Below are positions 14,338 through 22,867 of a DNA stretch of 36,954 nt, one piece after another; within the stretch, counting starts at the first letter, position 1, and each line of letters opens with the position of its first letter. This DNA comes from Actinomycetota bacterium (lineage in GTDB: Bacteria > Actinomycetota > Geothermincolia > Geothermincolales > RBG-13-55-18): NCBI GenBank assembly GCA_016931915.1, contig JAFGDU010000008.1:1-36954 (forward strand). The letters run 5' to 3'. Position numbers and translations under genes: made by a program. The notes under the pieces were generated by a model that worked only from the letters and a program-made list of their open reading frames with translations, searched no databases and had not been told where the DNA came from.

Positions 14338-16458
14338 TCACCCCGCGCCGTGCAGGGCGGTGGAGACCTCTCGCAGCCCCATTTCCTCGAGGACCGATGC
14401 CTCGGGATACCCCTTTTCGTCTATCCTTCTCAGGCGGTAATACTCGTCGAGCATGAAAGCGATGTCGACGTAGCCGCTTCCGGGGAACCCCGATTCCTTC
14501 CCTCGCCTCTCCCTTGCGCGCCGCCCCGAGGGGATGAGTTTCCCTGCCAGGTTGACGGTGCGGAAGGTGTTACGCAACACCACTTTTGCGTTGAAGAGCT
14601 TGACGTAATCGAGGAGCTTCTCGCTCTTGATCATCGCCATCAGCCGGTTGTTTGCCCTGAGCACGGGGTTGAGAGCCCCGAGCAGGTCGGAGGACACGCC
14701 CTCAAGGTGAGGCTCCACGATGCGGCGCGGGACCTCGTCGTCCGCCCTGCCCGTGCCGCAGAGGTTGCCGATAGCCCGCTTCAGGTACCAGATGCGGTTT
14801 CCGATCTCCAGCATCTCGTCGAGGCTGAGGTGGTATCCGGTGACCGCGTTCAGCATGTCCCTGAGGATGGCGAGGGTTGAGCCGGTTCCCTTCCAGGCGA
14901 AGATGCAGATGACGGCGGAATCGCATATCGAGGCGATGGCCTGGGAATGGATGGTCATCGCGGCCTTCCCTTCCCGGCGCAGGGGCCGGGTGCGGGGGAA
15001 GCCTATCTCCTCCAGGTCGTCCATGCCCATCTCCAGCCCGAGGTTGGTATCCCGGTTGTGGCAGGCGCCCCGGATGCTGGTGGCGTAGCCCAGACCCATG
15101 GACCACAGGGCGCGGGGATCGTGCATGGGGCACTCCATGCCCTTTATGTGGATGGCGTATTCGCGGCCTCCGTACTTCTCCGCGAGGGAGCGGCATCCCT
15201 CCGCGAGCTCGTCCCCGAAACCCTCGCGGCGGGCGATCTTAGCGATGAGCGCGATCAACTGCTCCGGCCTGCCCCAGTCGAGGTCCATGCCGCCCGTGAC
15301 GCTACCGTCGATCAGGCCGTCCTGGAAGGCCTCGATGGCCCAGGCGATGGTGCCGCCGGTGGAGATGGCGTCCATGCCGTAGGCGTTGCAGAGCGCGTTC
15401 GCTCTCACCACGGCATGCATATCCGAGATCCTGGGAATAAAACCCAGCGAACCCACTCCCTCGTACTCGGGCCCCGGGCCCTCCGGCATGGCGTATTCCC
15501 CCTCCTTTATCTCCACAACGCGCTTGCAGGCGATGGGGCATGCGTAGCAGGAGCGCCGTGCGGTGAGGATGGTGTCGGCGATCCTCACCCCGGAGAGGCT
15601 CTCCATGCCCTCCTTCCACTGCGCTTCCCGCCAGTTCTTAACCGGCGTGTCGCAGATGGCGGAGGAGAGATCGACCCCACCCGTGGTCCCGAAGAGGTTG
15701 AGGCCTTCGGCGAAGAGGCTCCTTTTGATGTTCGCGATGGCCTGGCTCCGCACCGCCTTGTAGGCATCCGCGTCGGCGACGCGGTATTTCATCTTTCCCC
15801 TCACGGCGACGGCCTTGAGCTTCTTTGAGCCCATCACCGCCCCCATGCCGCTGCGCGCGGCCAGGCTCCCTCGGTCGTTGACCACGCCGGCATATCTCAC
15901 CAGGTTCTCGCCGGCCGGCCCGATACTCATCACCTGCACCCGCCTGTCTCCCAGCTCTTCCCTCAGGGCATCCTCCGTCTCGAAGGTGTCCATGCCCCAC
16001 AGGTGGGACGCGTCCCGCAGCTCCGCGCCCCCCTCGCTGAGGTAGAGATAGACCGGTTGCGCGGAAGTGCCGGTAAAGACGACGCCGTCGTAGCCCGTGC
16101 CCTTGAGGGCCGGGGAGGCGTGGCCGCCCATGCTCGATTCCCCCCAGATCCCGGTGAGGGGGGAGCGGGCGCAGATCTCCAGCCGGGAGCAGCCTGGAAG
16201 GCTGGTACCGGAGAGGGGGCCGTTGACGATGAAAAGGGGATTGTCCGGCGAGAGGGGGTCCGCCCGGTATCCACCGAGCTCGAAGAAGAGGTAGGCCGCG
16301 AGGCCGGAGCCGCCCAGGAAATCGCGGTACAGTTCCCCGGCGATCTCCCAATCCGATATCTCACCCGTGGTCAGGTCCACCCTCAGCAGCCTGCCCCAGT
16401 TGCCGCAGGTGGTGTACGCTCCCCGCTCCTTTCCCGACGATGGCGGGTCCGCGGTCAT
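14338..16458 (-). CDS. Aldehyde ferredoxin oxidoreductase family, 706 aa
   Basis: Tungstopterin Fe-S enzyme that oxidises aldehydes to acids with ferredoxin in the cytoplasm of anaerobes. N-terminal domain: WGRLLRVDLTTGEI and the pterin-binding region GIWGESSMGGHASPALKGTGYDGVVFTG (103-130). The [4Fe-4S] ligands are Cys304, Cys307 and Cys311 (CYACPIAC) with the distant Cys518 after Asp513 (DSAVIC, cf. D-x4-C in known AORs). Length (706) is somewhat above the usual ~600-620, with extra residues near the C-terminus (SGRRARERRGKESG). ATG 16458 is set by AAGGAGG; the amidohydrolase stop is one base upstream, so the pair is an operon. The aldehyde substrate is unknown. Confidence 0.93.
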   Translation of the reverse strand: MTADPPSSGKERGAYTTCGNWGRLLRVDLTTGEISDWEIAGELYRDFLGGSGLAAYLFFELGGYRADPLSPDNPLFIVNGPLSGTSLPGCSRLEICARSPLTGIWGESSMGGHASPALKGTGYDGVVFTGTSAQPVYLYLSEGGAELRDASHLWGMDTFETEDALREELGDRRVQVMSIGPAGENLVRYAGVVNDRGSLAARSGMGAVMGSKKLKAVAVRGKMKYRVADADAYKAVRSQAIANIKRSLFAEGLNLFGTTGGVDLSSAICDTPVKNWREAQWKEGMESLSGVRIADTILTARRSCYACPIACKRVVEIKEGEYAMPEGPGPEYEGVGSLGFIPRISDMHAVVRANALCNAYGMDAISTGGTIAWAIEAFQDGLIDGSVTGGMDLDWGRPEQLIALIAKIARREGFGDELAEGCRSLAEKYGGREYAIHIKGMECPMHDPRALWSMGLGYATSIRGACHNRDTNLGLEMGMDDLEEIGFPRTRPLRREGKAAMTIHSQAIASICDSAVICIFAWKGTGSTLAILRDMLNAVTGYHLSLDEMLEIGNRIWYLKRAIGNLCGTGRADDEVPRRIVEPHLEGVSSDLLGALNPVLRANNRLMAMIKSEKLLDYVKLFNAKVVLRNTFRTVNLAGKLIPSGRRARERRGKESGFPGSGYVDIAFMLDEYYRLRRIDEKGYPEASVLEEMGLREVSTALHGAG

Positions 16459-16459
16459 G

Positions 16460-17419
16460 TCATCCTCCTTGCAGGCGCGGGAAGAGCGCCCGCGCGTTGC
16501 CGTGGTAGATGGATGCCAGGGCATCCGCGTCGAAGCCGTCGTAACCGTCGAGGCCTCCGATGGTGGCAACGGTGGCGAGCTCGGGGGCGAAGGGATAGTC
16601 GCTGGCGAAGAGGATGTGGGAGTTATCCACCAGTTCCTGCAGGGAACGCAGGGCGAAAGGAGCGCCGGCCAGCGCGGTGTCGTAATAGAACCGCTGCAGG
16701 TAGGCGATGACTCCCTGCGGCACCTGTTCCTGCAGGCCCGGCCAGAACTGGCCCAGGCAGAGCCGGAGCGCTATATAGGGCACCGTGCCCCCGGCGTGGG
16801 GCAGGATGAGCCGCAGGTCGGGGCAGCGCTCCAGGGTGCCGCCGAAGAGCAGCGTGGCCACGGCCCGCGTGGTCTCGAAGACGAACTCGATGAGGGAGGG
16901 GGGAAGGCTGAACCCGGATGTCGCGGTCTCGGCCGGAGTATCCGGGTGCATGAATATCACCGCGCCGCGCCGGTCGAGTTCGTCGAATAGGGCGTCGTAG
17001 GCAGGATCGCCCATGTAGCGGCCGTCCACGCCGCTGAGCAGCCCCACGCCGTCGAGCTTCAGCGTGTCCAGGGCATAGTCCAGCTCGGTCAGGGCGGCCG
17101 CGACATCCGGCAGGGGAAGGACCGCAAAGGCCCCGAAGCGCTGCGGGTACTCGCCCACCAGTTCGGCCAGGTATTCGTTGCAGGTGCGCGCGAGCTCCTT
17201 TGCCAGGCCGCGGTCCCCGAAGAAGACGCCGGGGGCCGAGACGGACAATATGGCGGTCTCTATCCCCTGCCTGTCCATGAAGGCGAGGTTTTCCTCGAGG
17301 TCCCACTGGGGCAGGGGCCGCCCCCCGGTGCTGGTTATGCCCATGCCGGCCAGGGCGGCCGCGTACTGCGGGGGCACGATGTGATGATGGACGTCTATCT
17401 TGGGTTGTTCGGCCGTCAT
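16460..17419 (-). CDS. Amidohydrolase_2 family (ACMSD-like) metal enzyme, 319 aa
   Basis: TIM-barrel metal-dependent hydrolase or decarboxylase (PF04909 type). The metal motif IDVHHHIVP is at residues 8-16. A barrel His lies in VIFMHPDTP, another in LPHAGGTVPY, and the metal Asp in FASDYPF (about 272-278). This pattern is shared by ACMSD, gamma-resorcylate decarboxylase and OhcH-type enzymes that decarboxylate or hydrolyse ring-derived acids. ATG 17419 follows GAGAGGA. It precedes AOR by one base. A decarboxylation producing an aldehyde for AOR would fit, as ACMSD makes a semialdehyde, but this is inference. Substrate unknown. Confidence 0.88.
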   Translation of the reverse strand: MTAEQPKIDVHHHIVPPQYAAALAGMGITSTGGRPLPQWDLEENLAFMDRQGIETAILSVSAPGVFFGDRGLAKELARTCNEYLAELVGEYPQRFGAFAVLPLPDVAAALTELDYALDTLKLDGVGLLSGVDGRYMGDPAYDALFDELDRRGAVIFMHPDTPAETATSGFSLPPSLIEFVFETTRAVATLLFGGTLERCPDLRLILPHAGGTVPYIALRLCLGQFWPGLQEQVPQGVIAYLQRFYYDTALAGAPFALRSLQELVDNSHILFASDYPFAPELATVATIGGLDGYDGFDADALASIYHGNARALFPRLQGG

Positions 17420-17450
17420 AATGTCCTCTCTAAACGTACCTGTTGACCCA

Positions 17451-17548
17451 CTTCCGGCACGTACACGTGCCAGGTCTCCGGCGTGAGCGAAGCAGGATTG
17501 GTCAAATGCAAGCTCCTCTTCACGCTAAAAGCCTGGCACCGCCGCGCC
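17451..17548 (-). repeat. ~98-nt module M3
   Basis: On the minus strand the head is GGCGCGGCG (17548-17540), the 73-nt core is 17539-17467 and the tail ends in CGGAAG (17451). The core aligns with that of M2 without gaps at about 49 of 73 positions by eye. Its ends (GTGCCAGG...CCTGGCAC) show a compensated base-pair change against M2 (GTGTCAGG...CCTGACAC). Confidence 0.68.
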
Positions 17549-17621
17549 TGAAGTACCCCGCTTCATGTATACACCGGCATTCGATCACCTCTGCAGGCTC
17601 TTGCTGACCGGTCTTCCACAA

Positions 17622-17668
17622 CGTGGTACTCAAGCGGGCTTGCCGTGTCGGCTTCGCCTCCTCGCAAT
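17622..17668 (-). repeat. Widespread-type intergenic repeat, copy B
   Basis: On the minus strand it begins ATTGCGAGGAGGCGAAGCCG and continues to a TTGAGTA segment as in copy A at 12972. It carries two one-base insertions and several substitutions. Confidence 0.65.
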
Positions 17669-17864
17669 ACGTCTCGTCGCTGTGCGACTCGACTAGTTAC
17701 GCTCCCTGCGACGTACTCTGAGAGTACGCCTCGGTCGCGCGCCTTGCGGCTCGGGGCGCACAGGCACTCTCGGTGCTTCGCCGTATACATGAAACGGAGT
17801 ACTAACGGCGCTGTCGCTTACGCGATACATGCTATCGGACGTAAGTGATCAGACGTAGCTGTAT

Positions 17865-18149
17865 CTAGCCGTACTCTATGATCACGCCGGTGCCGCCCTT
17901 GGGGTAGGAGAACTCGATGGCCCCCGGCTCGCACACTTCCTCGCAGGCGCCGCATTCCAGGCACAGCTCCTGGTAACGCACGGCCAGCTTTGCCTTGCCC
18001 TGCTTCACCGCCCACAGGCTAAAGGAGCAGACGAGTGCGCACAGGCCGCAACCGTTACACTTATCCCGGTCGTAGGAGATGAAATCCCCCATCTGGTCCG
18101 TGTCGACACGTTTGACCAGTTCGAAGAAATCGATGCTCTCGGCGTCCAT
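17865..18149 (-). CDS. FixX-like 2[4Fe-4S] ferredoxin, 94 aa
   Basis: Small electron carrier with two cluster motifs: Cys31, 34, 37, 41 (CNGCGLCALVC) and Cys63, 66, 69, 73 (CLECGACEEVCEPGAI). FixX proteins sit beside FixC and form its iron-sulfur part, equivalent to the C-terminal Fe-S domain of mitochondrial ETF:quinone oxidoreductase. Here the first motif is followed by Ser instead of the usual Pro. ATG 18149 abuts the FixC-like stop (TAAATG), with GAGGAGGGG upstream, so the two are translated together. FixX normally has one cubane site filled; here eight cysteines suggest two. Symbol not assigned because the host pathway is uncertain. Confidence 0.88.
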   Translation of the reverse strand: MDAESIDFFELVKRVDTDQMGDFISYDRDKCNGCGLCALVCSFSLWAVKQGKAKLAVRYQELCLECGACEEVCEPGAIEFSYPKGGTGVIIEYG

Positions 18150-19634
18150 TTATTTCCCCCTCCTCTCGTAGACGTCTCGGGGCACGGCGGCGTCCTGCTT
18201 GATGTTGGGGTCCAGGAAGGGCGCCAGCCCCTTGGAGAGCTTGGCGATGAGCTTGAAGTAATTCTGGTCCGAGAGGCGGCGCACACCCGGTATCCTGGGC
18301 TTTACGTTGAGCAGGATGCGCTTCATGTTCTTGGGCCAGATGCCCCTGGCCAGGGGGGCGACGTATTCCTTGCCGAAATCGCCGAACTCGGGCGCGAGGT
18401 CCATAATGTGCTCCAGGTGCTGGTTGAAGCAGTCCATGTGGGCGTCCCCCCAGTCGAAGACGATGGAGAAGGGGTGGAGCATGGAGAACTCCAGCAGCAG
18501 TTGGATCTGCTTTTCCATGGCAGAAGGGTCGAAAGCCGAGGCACTCCAGAGTTTCGTGTATTCCTTGCCGAACTCGAACTCCTTGCCCAGATCCCCCGCC
18601 TGCCAGCGCCGCTCGTATTCGGCGAGGGCCTTCTCGGAGGCGTCCCCCTTGGAGATGGCCCAGGCGGCAGTCTCCGCGGCGATTTTACCGGAAGTAATAG
18701 CGTGCCAGATGCCCTCGGCCTCCAGGGGGCAGGGGAAGCCGGCGGCGTCTCCTATCAGCATCATGCCCCCGGTATAGGTCTTGGGCGGATATTCCACCCA
18801 GGGCAGCATATGGGCCTGGTATTCCCTGGGCTTTGCCTCCAGAACCTTGAGCGTGGACTGGAAGGCCGGATAGCTCACCAGCTTCTTTATCATATCCAGT
18901 GGTTTCTCGGACCAGTCGTCGCGCAGCCACTGGCCCGCGCCGATATGCATGCCGTCGCGGAAATTCACCTGGTAAGTACCGAACAGCGATCCGAACCAGC
19001 ACCACTCGGCGTTACCGATGACTTCATCCATCCTCTCCTCGTTGCAGGAGAAGTCGAGCTGGGGAACGAGGGTGCATCCGCCTGCCCAGCGCTTGCGCAT
19101 GCCGGACTTCTTGGCCATGGTGGACATGGCCCCGTCCGCGGCTATGACCACGTCGGCCTGGAAGGACTCGCCATTCTCGGTCTTGACTCCCTTCACCTGG
19201 CCATTGTCCATGATCACGTCGCTCACCAGCGTGGAGGTCCTGAGTTCCGCCCCGGCCGAGGTGGCCAGGTTGGCCAGGTAGGGATCGAGGTCCCTGCGGT
19301 AGATGCTGATGCCGTCCATGCCGTGGGGCCAGCGGTTGGCGCAGAGGTCCGAACCGGTGGTCCCGCTTGTATAGCGCAGCCGGCCGTGCTCGTCGACGAG
19401 CTTGATCACCACCATCTCTACCTTACGTACGGAGGGGAGGTGCTGCAGCTCTTCCATGAGCTCGGGGTAGTCCCGCCACCACCTCTGGCCGAGGCCGCAC
19501 CCTGAGGAGTTCTTGTCCCCCGGCTTGCGCCCTCGCTCGAAGAAGATCGTCTTCAATCCCGCGTCGGCAGCCGTCTTGGCGGCGTAGGAACCTCCCGGAC
19601 CTCCGCCGACGACGACAACGTCCCATTTCTCCAT
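18150..19634 (-). CDS. FixC-like / ETF:quinone oxidoreductase-type flavoprotein, 494 aa
   Basis: FAD enzyme of the FixC / geranylgeranyl-reductase superfamily. The N-terminal Rossmann site is VVVVGGGPGGSYAAKTAADAG (6-26). ADVVIAADGAMS marks the second FAD motif. GGMMLIGDAAGFPCPLEAEGI is the conserved GD-AAG region that closes over the flavin. FixC-type proteins receive electrons from EtfAB and reduce quinone or pass them to FixX. ATG 19634 has AAGGGGG upstream. FixX follows without a gap, and etfAB lies about 5 kb upstream on the same strand. The length is above that of classic FixC (about 430), with a C-terminal extension (about 430-494) rich in basic and aromatic residues. Confidence 0.88.
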   Translation of the reverse strand: MEKWDVVVVGGGPGGSYAAKTAADAGLKTIFFERGRKPGDKNSSGCGLGQRWWRDYPELMEELQHLPSVRKVEMVVIKLVDEHGRLRYTSGTTGSDLCANRWPHGMDGISIYRRDLDPYLANLATSAGAELRTSTLVSDVIMDNGQVKGVKTENGESFQADVVIAADGAMSTMAKKSGMRKRWAGGCTLVPQLDFSCNEERMDEVIGNAEWCWFGSLFGTYQVNFRDGMHIGAGQWLRDDWSEKPLDMIKKLVSYPAFQSTLKVLEAKPREYQAHMLPWVEYPPKTYTGGMMLIGDAAGFPCPLEAEGIWHAITSGKIAAETAAWAISKGDASEKALAEYERRWQAGDLGKEFEFGKEYTKLWSASAFDPSAMEKQIQLLLEFSMLHPFSIVFDWGDAHMDCFNQHLEHIMDLAPEFGDFGKEYVAPLARGIWPKNMKRILLNVKPRIPGVRRLSDQNYFKLIAKLSKGLAPFLDPNIKQDAAVPRDVYERRGK

Positions 19635-19859
19635 ATCCGAAATACCCCCTTCCTACTGTCCCCCGTGACCTCGAGTTGTGGTGCCAAGCGATCAGGGAAT
19701 ATTGCTGCGTTGAAGGGGCCTTACACATGAATACGCCAATTAACTGGAAATCCGGTCTTCCTCTTTGTTTCACCCCCATTCTCTATAGATGAAAAGCCCG
19801 GAACGGAGCGCTTATTTCAACGTGCCCGTTCCCCCCTTGTCAGGAAACAAAGAAGCCCG

Positions 19860-19886
19860 GAGCGGGGCGCAGAAAGCGCCCCGCTC
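19860..19886 (-). terminator. Rho-independent-type terminator after the FAD oxidoreductase
   Basis: An exact 11-bp stem (GAGCGGGGCGC) with a 5-nt loop lies 14 bases past the stop at 19900. On the minus strand it is followed by CCGGGCTTCTTTGTTTCC, a moderate T-rich tail. It separates the dehydrogenase operon from the fixCX pair. Confidence 0.75.
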
Positions 19887-19899
19887 ACACGGCCGATAT

Positions 19900-21573
19900 T
19901 CACTCGGGCGGCCCGGTCTCTGTCCAGGTAAACCCGGCCGCAAGTCGGTCCAGTTTTTCCTTTACTACCGGGTCCACCTTGGAGAAGTCGAAATCCACCT
20001 CGTCGCAGTACATGCCGGTGTCCGCGGCGCGCTTTTCATCCAACGAGAGGGAGATCTTCTTCTGCCAGTCGTTGTAGCGTCCCATCATGGGGCTGACGAC
20101 CTCGCGCAGGCGGGCATCGGTGACCGAGAGAGGTTCCATGCACATCTCTATGGCGGCCACCGAGAACTCGACGAACAGGGGCTCCAGCGACGCGAGATGC
20201 TTGGGATCGCGGGCGTTGTACTGGAAGATCTCCTCGCAGTGTCCCCAGGTGTTCTGCTCGTAGAGGGCCATGAATGGGTTGTCCGCCAGGTCGTCCAGGA
20301 TGCCGCCCTTATCGATCCACCTCTGTTTGATCTCCTCGCCGGTATCGGCCCAGTCCATCTGGGTCTTCCAGGCCTCGTTGCGGGCCAGAGCGGTACTGAA
20401 CAGCCCCCCGGCCCTGAAGACCATGGGGATGGCGCTGACCCTGAGGAAGTTCATGATCATCATGGGGCCGATGGCCGCGGCCTGAGTGGACTCCATGGAG
20501 AGTCCTCCGTGTTCCTCGATGATCGCCTTGAGGATTCCTTCCTGGAAGGCGATCTCCTCCTCGGAACTCCCTACCATCACGATGGTGCAGCCCCATTTTA
20601 CCGTCTTGCTCAGGATGTCCCTCAGCACCTTGGTTTTCGCGATACGCTGCAGGAGATGGGGCGCGAAGGTGTTGATATAAGCGCCGACGGCAGTGCGCGT
20701 GAAGATGTAGGCGATCTCCGACTCGCCCATCTTGTATACGGCTTCGTCCAGGCTGGCGCGGTCGGGGAAGAAGCAGAGGTGGAACCTGAGATTCTCCGGA
20801 GGTTCGGTCTGGGCGTCCAGCATTACCCCCTCCGTTTTCATCAGCGGCGGGCCCGGCCAGTTGTAGAGTTTGAGCGAACACTTGGTGAATATTCCCAGGC
20901 CGCCCAGGGCTCCGGCGGAGCCGCGCATGATGCCGCGTATGGAGGGCCCGGGGCCGTCCGGGGCGAACCATCCCAGGCCGGAATCCAGGGATCCGACCCG
21001 CAGCACCTCGCCGTTGGGAAGGACCCACTCGGCCCCCAGGAGGTTGCGGTGTCCGTAGCTCATGTACACGCCGTCCCAACCCACTCCCCATCCGGAAGTA
21101 GCGCTTGCCAGGGGCGAGCAGGCCGGTCCCGCCCCGATGATATGTGCGTTGAGGCCGAGTTTCATTGCCTCAGCCTGGAGTTGGGCGCCGCATACGTAGG
21201 GCTCGATGATTGCGTACATGTTCTTCTCGTCAATCTCCAGGATGCGGTTCATACGCCGCAGGTCCACCTGGACCACGTTGTCGTAGGTGGGGCCCGAGTA
21301 GACACCCCAGCCGGTGGAGAAGGCCTTGAACTTCAGGCCGTGCTTGTTGCAGGCCCTCACTACTTCCTGTACCTCCTCGGTGCAGGAGGGAAGGACCACG
21401 GCCACGGGACGCTTAACCCACTTGGCGGGATCGTCGTTGATGGTGGGCTGCCAGGTGTAGCCGTCCAGCACGCCGGGCTCGCGGGAGGCATATTCCTCTC
21501 CCACCGCGGCTTCAAGGTCGCGGAAGGCCTCGTCGGAGATGACGCCGAAGGTCGTTGTAGTCTGGGTAGTCAT
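19900..21573 (-). CDS. FAD_binding_4 oxidoreductase (VAO/p-cresol-type), 557 aa
   Basis: Large flavoprotein of the vanillyl-alcohol-oxidase fold. The FAD domain includes KRPVAVVLPSCTEEVQEVVRACNKHG and FKAFSTGWGVYSGPT with GHRNLLGAEWVLPNGEVLRVG. The substrate domain follows. ATG 21573 is preferred to ATG 21579 because GGGAGG then has a 7-nt spacer. The C-terminus (VDFDFSKVDPVVKEKLDRLAAGF) lacks the usual DP-x-x-x-LNPGK ending of GlcD proteins, unlike the partner flavoprotein at 22868. No covalent-flavin His is obvious by eye. The gene follows the CCG Fe-S protein by 13 nt, so it is probably a second catalytic subunit of the same complex or a dehydrogenase that feeds it. Confidence 0.87.
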   Translation of the reverse strand: MTTQTTTTFGVISDEAFRDLEAAVGEEYASREPGVLDGYTWQPTINDDPAKWVKRPVAVVLPSCTEEVQEVVRACNKHGLKFKAFSTGWGVYSGPTYDNVVQVDLRRMNRILEIDEKNMYAIIEPYVCGAQLQAEAMKLGLNAHIIGAGPACSPLASATSGWGVGWDGVYMSYGHRNLLGAEWVLPNGEVLRVGSLDSGLGWFAPDGPGPSIRGIMRGSAGALGGLGIFTKCSLKLYNWPGPPLMKTEGVMLDAQTEPPENLRFHLCFFPDRASLDEAVYKMGESEIAYIFTRTAVGAYINTFAPHLLQRIAKTKVLRDILSKTVKWGCTIVMVGSSEEEIAFQEGILKAIIEEHGGLSMESTQAAAIGPMMIMNFLRVSAIPMVFRAGGLFSTALARNEAWKTQMDWADTGEEIKQRWIDKGGILDDLADNPFMALYEQNTWGHCEEIFQYNARDPKHLASLEPLFVEFSVAAIEMCMEPLSVTDARLREVVSPMMGRYNDWQKKISLSLDEKRAADTGMYCDEVDFDFSKVDPVVKEKLDRLAAGFTWTETGPPE

Positions 21574-21586
21574 CCTCATGCCTCCC

Positions 21587-22867
21587 TCATACCTTGGCCG
21601 GTTCCGCTATGCCGGCGGAGATGAGGGCCAGGTCCACCAGGTCGTAGATGGGCAGGTCCATGCCGGTCTCGGCCGCGGCGTCGCGGAAGACCCTCACGCA
21701 CCAGGGGCAGGCGGTGGCCAGGGCCTCGGCCCCGGTGGCGCTGGCTTCCTCCAGCCGCTCCTGTGCGGTCCAGGTGGCGAAATCGGGGAAGGCCTCGTAC
21801 ACTCCGCCCCCGGCGCCGCAGCACCAGGCGTACTCGCGGATGCGCTCCATCTCGGTGAGTTCGATGCCGGGGATGGAGGTGAGCAGGGCCCGGGGCTCGT
21901 CGAAGATGCCTTTGCGCCCGGAGCGCTTGAGAGACATAGGTCGCTGTAGTTTATCCTCTTTCCAGTCGGTCAGGAAGGGCTCGCCCATCCTGCCCAGGTG
22001 GCAGGGGTCGTGGTAGGTGACGAGCATGGGCACCTCCTTGGAGAGGCGCAGCTTGCCCTGCTCCACCATGCGCGCCAGGTACTGGGTGATATGCAGCACC
22101 TCGCAGGGCAGTTCCTTGCCCATGCGCGGGTAGAGGTAGCGTAGGTGGGCGAAACCGTCGGCGCAGGCGGTGACCAGGGTCTTGGCGCCGGAGGCCTTGA
22201 CCCTGCTGAGGAGGTCGTCGGCGTAGTTCTCCGCCTCGCCGCGGTAGCCCAGCTCATAGGCGCGCCCGCCGCAGCAGGACTCCTCTTTCCCGGCGATGCC
22301 CACGTCCGCTCCGGCGGCGAGCATGAGCTGTACCGCGCCGCGCACGGTGTCCCGCAGGTCGGGGTCGTAGGAGTAGCGGCAGCCGGCGTGGAAGATGACC
22401 TCGCACTGCTCGGCGTTGATGTCCTTGACCGCCAGGCCCTCGGCCCACTCGCCGCGCTTGTCCTTGGGCTCTCCCAGCACGTTGTCCTCGCGCTTGAGGG
22501 CGTCGATCACCGCCATGTGCTCCACTATGAGCTGGCCCTGTTCTATGCAGTGGGCGCGCAGCTCCAGCAGGATCTCGGTGAGGTCAATATCGTCCCGGTA
22601 TACCTTGCAGGCGGCATCGCAGGCCCCGCAGAGCTGGCAGCGGAAGACGATCTCGGTTATGGCGTCGTTGAGCTCGCTGCGGCCTTCGAGGATGGAATTA
22701 CCGATGATCAGTTTGCCCGAGCCGGAATATGCATGGAAATTGTACCTGCAGATGGAGGGGCAGTTCTTGGCGAAGCGCCATCCCTTGATCTGGTTGAAGG
22801 GCACCCATTTGCAGGAGGAGCAGCGGCTGCAGCCCTCCATGTCCCGTTTGTAATCTGCCAGCGCCAT
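21587..22867 (-). CDS. Fe-S protein with CCG domains (HdrD/GlcF-like), 426 aa
   Basis: Electron-transfer subunit of a flavin dehydrogenase. N-terminal cluster I uses Cys13, 16, 19 and then a distant Cys36-Pro (spacing x16 in place of x3). Cluster II is canonical: Cys77, 80, 83, 87 (CQLCGACDAAC). Two CCG domains (PF02754 type) follow. The first has ESCCGG but ends in ACADG where C-x-x-C is expected, so one ligand is missing. The second is complete: DPCHLGR, WCCGAGGG, ACPWC. Such CCG domains bind noncubane clusters in heterodisulfide reductase and related enzymes. ATG 22867 abuts the stop of the GlcD-like gene. No membrane segment is seen. Confidence 0.9.
   Translation of the reverse strand: MALADYKRDMEGCSRCSSCKWVPFNQIKGWRFAKNCPSICRYNFHAYSGSGKLIIGNSILEGRSELNDAITEIVFRCQLCGACDAACKVYRDDIDLTEILLELRAHCIEQGQLIVEHMAVIDALKREDNVLGEPKDKRGEWAEGLAVKDINAEQCEVIFHAGCRYSYDPDLRDTVRGAVQLMLAAGADVGIAGKEESCCGGRAYELGYRGEAENYADDLLSRVKASGAKTLVTACADGFAHLRYLYPRMGKELPCEVLHITQYLARMVEQGKLRLSKEVPMLVTYHDPCHLGRMGEPFLTDWKEDKLQRPMSLKRSGRKGIFDEPRALLTSIPGIELTEMERIREYAWCCGAGGGVYEAFPDFATWTAQERLEEASATGAEALATACPWCVRVFRDAAAETGMDLPIYDLVDLALISAGIAEPAKV

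Larger units (their letters stand above)
17420..17864. repeat. Composite non-coding repeat region (copy 2, reversed)
   Basis: No gene is supported here. Read on the minus strand, 17826 to 17451 repeats the parts of copy 1 (12774-13142) in the same order. ATCGCGTAAGCGACAGCGCC comes first (21 of 22 identical over the unit 17805-17826), then the CEERSDVA-type repeat (17668-17622), then module M3 (17548-17451). A hairpin CGTACTCT-G-AGAGTACG and GGCACGT-AC-ACGTGCC (17456-17471) are also present. Confidence 0.72.

Noticed and set aside
17640..17830. tRNA or other structured RNA gene
   Set aside because: There are short hairpins, but no cloverleaf, T-arm sequence or CCA end can be drawn. The stretch is explained by the repeat copy.
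19789..21624. A 611-codon open frame on the plus strand
   Set aside because: Antisense shadow of the FAD_binding_4 gene at 19900-21573, with no ribosome site and no recognisable domain.
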